Assembly: GCF_000024845.1 (NCBI RefSeq) | Contig: NC_013501.1 | Span: 252,001 to 316,000 of the forward strand | DNA: 64,000 bases | Direction of reading: 5' to 3' | From: Rhodothermus marinus DSM 4252 | GTDB taxonomy: Bacteria; Bacteroidota; Rhodothermia; Rhodothermales; Rhodothermaceae | Part shown: one piece after another, positions 60,933 to 64,000 of the stretch | Layout: each line of letters opens with the position of its first letter | How positions within the stretch are numbered: the first letter of the stretch is position 1 | The notes under the pieces: generated by a model | Databases searched by the model: none | Seen by the model: the letters and a program-made list of their open reading frames with translations, nothing else | Told to the model about the DNA's origin: nothing | Translations under genes and position numbers: made by a program

Positions 60933-62768
60933 ATGCGACGCCTGTTGCTGCTGACGCTGCTGCTGATCGGATGCGCGCCGGAGCGTCCCTCCGGTCCCCG
61001 GGTGCCCGACTGGGCGGCCGATGCCGTCTGGTACCAGATTTTCCCCGAGCGCTTCTGGAACGGCGATCCCACGAACGATCCCACCCGCGAATCGCTGGAG
61101 TATCCGCCCGCGTTGCCCGAGGCGCCGCCTTCGTGGCGGATTTCGCCCTGGACCGGCGACTGGTACGCCCGCGACGACTGGGAACGGGAAATGGGCGACG
61201 ACTTCTACGAGAGCTATGCGGTCTTTCACCGGCGCTACGGCGGCGACCTGCAGGGCGTGATCGATCGACTCGACTATCTGCAGGAGCTGGGCATCACGGC
61301 CATCTACTTCAACCCGGTCTTCTACGCCCGCTCGCTGCACAAGTACGACGGCAACACCTATCACCACATCGACCCGTACTTCGGGCCCGATCCGGAAGGC
61401 GACCTGGCACTCATGGCGCAGGAAACCGAAGACCCGAACACCTGGCACTGGACGGCCGCCGATAGCCTGTTTCTGCGGCTGATCCGGGAAGCCCATGCCC
61501 GCGGCATCCGCGTGATCATCGACGGCGTGTTCAACCACACGGGTCGCGACTTTTTCGCCTTTGCCGACCTGCGCCGCCGCCAGCAGGACTCGCCCTACAG
61601 GGACTGGTACATCGTCTACAGCTTCGACGACCCGGCCACACCCGACACGAACGAATTTGACTACGAGGGCTGGTGGGGCGTCAAGACGCTCCCCGTCTTT
61701 GCCGACAACGAGGACGGCACCGACCTGCATCCCGGTCCCAAACGCTACATCTTCCACGCCACGGCTCGCTGGATGGACCCCGACGGCGACGGCGATCCGT
61801 CCGATGGCATCGACGGCTGGCGGCTCGACGTGACGAACGAGGTGCCCGTGGGCTTCTGGGCCGACTGGAACGCGTACGTGCGGGAACTGAACCCGAACGC
61901 CTACACGGTCACCGAACTCTGGCAGGACGCCAGCGAGATGATCGTGCAGGGCGGCTTTTCGGCCACGATGAACTACTATGCATTTGCCTTTCCGGTGAAG
62001 GCGTTTCTGATCGACTTCGGACTGGAGGCGCCCGAGTTTGCCCGCCTGCTTGACGAACGACGCAATCGCTACCCGGTGGCCGTGCAGTACGCCATGCAGA
62101 ACCTGATCGACTCGCACGACACGGATCGGCTGGCGTCGATGATCGTCAACCGGGATCCGGCGGACGTGCACCGCGAACAGTTCGGCTACGATCGGGATAA
62201 CTCGCCGCGCCACAACCCGGATTACGACGTGCAGGCGCCCGACGCCACCGACCGGGCCATTCAGCGCCTGGTGGCGCTTTTCCAGATGACCTACGTGGGC
62301 GCGCCGATGATCTACTACGGCACGGAGGCGGGCATGTGGGGCGCCGACGACCCGGACGATCGCAAGCCCATGGTCTGGCCCGAGCTGACCTACGCCGACG
62401 AGGCATCCGATCCGCTGGGGCGGCCGCGCCGGCCCGATCCGGTGCGCTTCGACAGCACGCTCTTTCGCTTCTACCGGCAGGCAATCGCCCTGCGGAAGCA
62501 ATCGGCCGCGCTGCGTCGCGGCACGTTCGAGGTGCTGATGGCCGACGGCGGGCTGTTCGTGTTCCGGCGGGCACTCGCGGACGAACAGGTGCTGGTGGCG
62601 CTCAACCGTGAGGAAAACGCACGGGAGGTGGCCCTGTCGTTGCCTGAAGCGGACCGTTTCCGGGTGCGTCTGGCAACGGTGTCCGAAGGCTATGCCGTCA
62701 CCGCCACAGCCGATACGCTTCGCCTGACGCTACCCTCGCTGAGCGGTCTTGTGCTGGTCGGGCAGTGA
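60933..62768 (+). CDS. GH13 lipoprotein glycosidase (neopullulanase/cyclomaltodextrinase-like)
   Basis: This 611-residue lipoprotein (lipobox LLIGC, Cys14) is a GH13 enzyme with the catalytic residues Asp299 (DGWRLDVTNE), Glu328 (TVTELWQDA) and Asp396 (IDSHDTDRL) and the FNHTG region. Its sequence (WYQIFPERFWNGD near the N-terminus) is that of the neopullulanase/cyclomaltodextrinase subgroup, though it lacks that group's usual N-terminal dimerisation domain. It probably degrades maltodextrins in the periplasm or at the cell surface after the larger amylase. It begins 35 bp after that gene. Confidence 0.93.
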   Translation: MRRLLLLTLLLIGCAPERPSGPRVPDWAADAVWYQIFPERFWNGDPTNDPTRESLEYPPALPEAPPSWRISPWTGDWYARDDWEREMGDDFYESYAVFHRRYGGDLQGVIDRLDYLQELGITAIYFNPVFYARSLHKYDGNTYHHIDPYFGPDPEGDLALMAQETEDPNTWHWTAADSLFLRLIREAHARGIRVIIDGVFNHTGRDFFAFADLRRRQQDSPYRDWYIVYSFDDPATPDTNEFDYEGWWGVKTLPVFADNEDGTDLHPGPKRYIFHATARWMDPDGDGDPSDGIDGWRLDVTNEVPVGFWADWNAYVRELNPNAYTVTELWQDASEMIVQGGFSATMNYYAFAFPVKAFLIDFGLEAPEFARLLDERRNRYPVAVQYAMQNLIDSHDTDRLASMIVNRDPADVHREQFGYDRDNSPRHNPDYDVQAPDATDRAIQRLVALFQMTYVGAPMIYYGTEAGMWGADDPDDRKPMVWPELTYADEASDPLGRPRRPDPVRFDSTLFRFYRQAIALRKQSAALRRGTFEVLMADGGLFVFRRALADEQVLVALNREENAREVALSLPEADRFRVRLATVSEGYAVTATADTLRLTLPSLSGLVLVGQ

Positions 62769-62825
62769 GGAAGAACGGCAATCCTTTGCGCTAAATACTG
62801 GATAGAATAAAGCACAAAATCCTGT

Positions 62826-63278
62826 TTACCTGAGAAAGGCAAACAGGAGGGCAACGAGTGTTCCGATCTGTCCCACCCAGAAGATAAACATCCACCGGAT
62901 CAGGTCGGCGCGTGTTGCGGCCATCTGTGTACTCAACCTCGTCTCCAGACGAGCGACTTCTTCGGTGAGGCGACGGTCCAGGCAAGCTACCTCCTCTGTG
63001 AGTCGGCTATCCAGTTTGGCAATTTCCTCGGTGATCCGGTTGTCCAGCTTGGCCACCTCCTCCGTGATTCGATAATCCAGACGCTTTTCCGTCTCGGCCA
63101 TCTGCACCTCCAGCCGCTTACCTTCCTCCGTCACCCGCCGCTCGAAGCGTTCCTCCAGAATACCCAGCAGGTTGTTGCGCTCGTGATGGGCCGCTTCGTT
63201 CAAAAGCGCGATGAGCGCCTCGACGCCATCGTCGCCGAGTTTTTCGCGGAGCACTTTAGGAACGGTCAGAATGGCCAT
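62826..63278 (-). CDS. Hendecad coiled-coil protein with C-terminal membrane anchor
   Basis: This 150-residue protein has a helical N-terminal part, then about four 11-residue repeats between residues 66 and 109 (KLDNRITEEIA, KLDSRLTEEVA, CLDRRLTEEVA) and a C-terminal membrane helix (MFIFWVGQIGTLVALLFAFL). Hendecad repeats give a nearly straight coiled coil; the pattern resembles DUF1640/CCDC90-type or LA_3696-type proteins. It is probably a membrane-anchored oligomer. Function unknown. Confidence 0.82.
   Translation of the reverse strand: MAILTVPKVLREKLGDDGVEALIALLNEAAHHERNNLLGILEERFERRVTEEGKRLEVQMAETEKRLDYRITEEVAKLDNRITEEIAKLDSRLTEEVACLDRRLTEEVARLETRLSTQMAATRADLIRWMFIFWVGQIGTLVALLFAFLR
62951..63082. 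repeat. In-frame 33-bp tandem repeat (four units) in the coiled-coil gene
   Basis: Four consecutive units (62951, 62984, 63017, 63050) each encode one hendecad. Units differ mainly at the third codon position and in one or two residues. Confidence 0.8.
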
Positions 63279-63339
63279 GGCACCTGGCGATCAGCAGCTA
63301 CTTTTGCAGAAATTGTGATGTTGTGATAAAGGTTCCGGC

Positions 63340-64000
63340 TCAGGAAGGTAGCACTTTCAGAACGACCAGGGTGAAGTCGTCGTCGCTGTTGGCCGGGCGA
63401 CCGGTGAACTGCTCGACGGCCTGGCGTACGGCCTCGACGATGGCCCGGGCCGAGGCGTGGCGGTGGGCCTGCAGGCAGGCCAGCAGGCGGTCTTCGCCGA
63501 AGGGTTCGTCGCCGGGTCCCATCGCTTCGGTGACGCCGTCGGTGAACAGCACGAGCAGGTCGCCCGGCGCAAGGGAGAGGCGTTCGGCTTCGTAGCGGGC
63601 GTCGGGAAGCACGCCCAGCAGCAGGCCGCCGCGGCTCAGCCGCTCCGCCCGGCCGGACGCGCGGAGCAGCATCGGCGGATTGTGGCCGGCGTTCACGTAG
63701 GCAAGCTGACGGGTGGAGGGGGTGTAGCGTGCCTGGAAAAACGTGATGAAGCGGTCGGCCTCGGTGTTTTCGCAGACGACGCGGTTGATCTGAGACGTGC
63801 TCCGTTCCAGCGTGCTTTCGAGCGGCACGAGCACGTGCAGGCAGGCCTGCAGGTTGGCCATGAGCAGGGCGGCGGCCATGCCTTTGCCGGCCACGTCGGC
63901 GATGGCCAGGCGCAGACTCCCGTCGGGTTCGCGCAGTACATCATAATAATCGCCGCCCACCTCCTGGCTGGGCAGGGCACAGGCGGCCAGCTCCACGCCC
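63340..64000 (-). CDS. SpoIIE/PP2C-type serine phosphatase, C-terminal part (N-terminus beyond window)
   Basis: About 220 residues are visible and the reading frame continues past the window edge, so sensor or linker domains are unknown. The phosphatase motifs are VGGDYYDV, IADVAGKGMAAALLMA, YVNAGHNPPMLL and LVLFTDGVTEA, with acidic residues for two Mn ions. Such proteins act in partner-switching systems by dephosphorylating an anti-sigma-factor antagonist. No antagonist gene is in the window. Confidence 0.92.
   Translation of the reverse strand, partial: GVELAACALPSQEVGGDYYDVLREPDGSLRLAIADVAGKGMAAALLMANLQACLHVLVPLESTLERSTSQINRVVCENTEADRFITFFQARYTPSTRQLAYVNAGHNPPMLLRASGRAERLSRGGLLLGVLPDARYEAERLSLAPGDLLVLFTDGVTEAMGPGDEPFGEDRLLACLQAHRHASARAIVEAVRQAVEQFTGRPANSDDDFTLVVLKVLPS

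Noticed and set aside
62951-63082. Possible CRISPR-like repeats
   Set aside because: The 33-bp units are contiguous with no spacers, are in frame and encode a coiled coil.
63299-63306. TACTTTTG, an exact -7 match on the plus strand
   Set aside because: No plus-strand gene follows; the genes there are on the minus strand.

Overview
The window looks like the chromosome of a thermophilic, GC-rich member of the Rhodothermota (Bacteroidota superphylum), most like Rhodothermus marinus or a close relative. The reasons are: about 60-65% GC; Bacteroidota-type promoters (TAnnTTTG at -7) and few Shine-Dalgarno sites; proteins with C-terminal type IX secretion (T9SS) sorting domains and PorV/PorQ-like barrels; a bacillithiol synthase (BshA); and a TonB-dependent receptor with an N-terminal carboxypeptidase-like repeat. 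The species name is inference. I see no rRNA, tRNA, CRISPR array, phage or intact transposase.

Layout. 1-6.8 kb (minus strand): envelope and RNA genes (DUF2723 membrane protein, RtcA, RsmI, LptF/G permease, membrane phosphoesterase). 6.9-14.2 kb: glyoxalase II-like hydrolase, a kinase-like orphan next to BshA, a small outer-membrane barrel, an exported nuclease-fold lipoprotein, a SleB-like wall hydrolase and a TolB-like propeller, with two clear intrinsic terminators. 14.3-22.4 kb: housekeeping block (PdxB, Era, PdxJ, an actin-fold-like pair, RsmD, CoaD, aminotransferase, site-2 protease). 22.4-25.9 kb: lipoprotein, T9SS-type Asp-box protein and PorV-like barrel in one overlapping operon.

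26.0-31.9 kb is a compact sulfur/persulfide module: two rhodaneses, a c-heme lipoprotein, thioredoxin, a TauE exporter, a CstB-like persulfide dioxygenase-rhodanese fusion and two YeeE/YedE half-permeases. It is divergent from an ArsR-family regulator, and the two divergent units carry near-identical ~28-bp sites in opposite orientation. It resembles the Staphylococcus cst operon but with a different regulator family.

31.9-37.3 kb holds a metzincin-like protease and an S9 peptidase, transcribed divergently and bracketed by two copies of an apparently undescribed ~242-bp MITE-like element. One copy is itself interrupted by a REP-like double hairpin. Fragments of the same repeat core lie near 41.9 and 57.8 kb. 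37.3-44.9 kb (SbcD, PBP1A, LpxH-like, two rhomboids, IspG) is ordinary.

44.9-62.8 kb is an alpha-glucan (starch/maltodextrin) utilisation locus: a LacI-type regulator with a perfect operator just downstream of its own promoter, a parvulin foldase, a TonB-dependent receptor, a very large T9SS-type protein with acidic Ca-binding-like repeats, a PorV-like barrel, a starch-binding SusE/F-like protein and two exported GH13 enzymes. There is no SusD, so this is not a canonical Sus locus. The window closes with a hendecad coiled-coil membrane protein and a truncated SpoIIE-type phosphatase.
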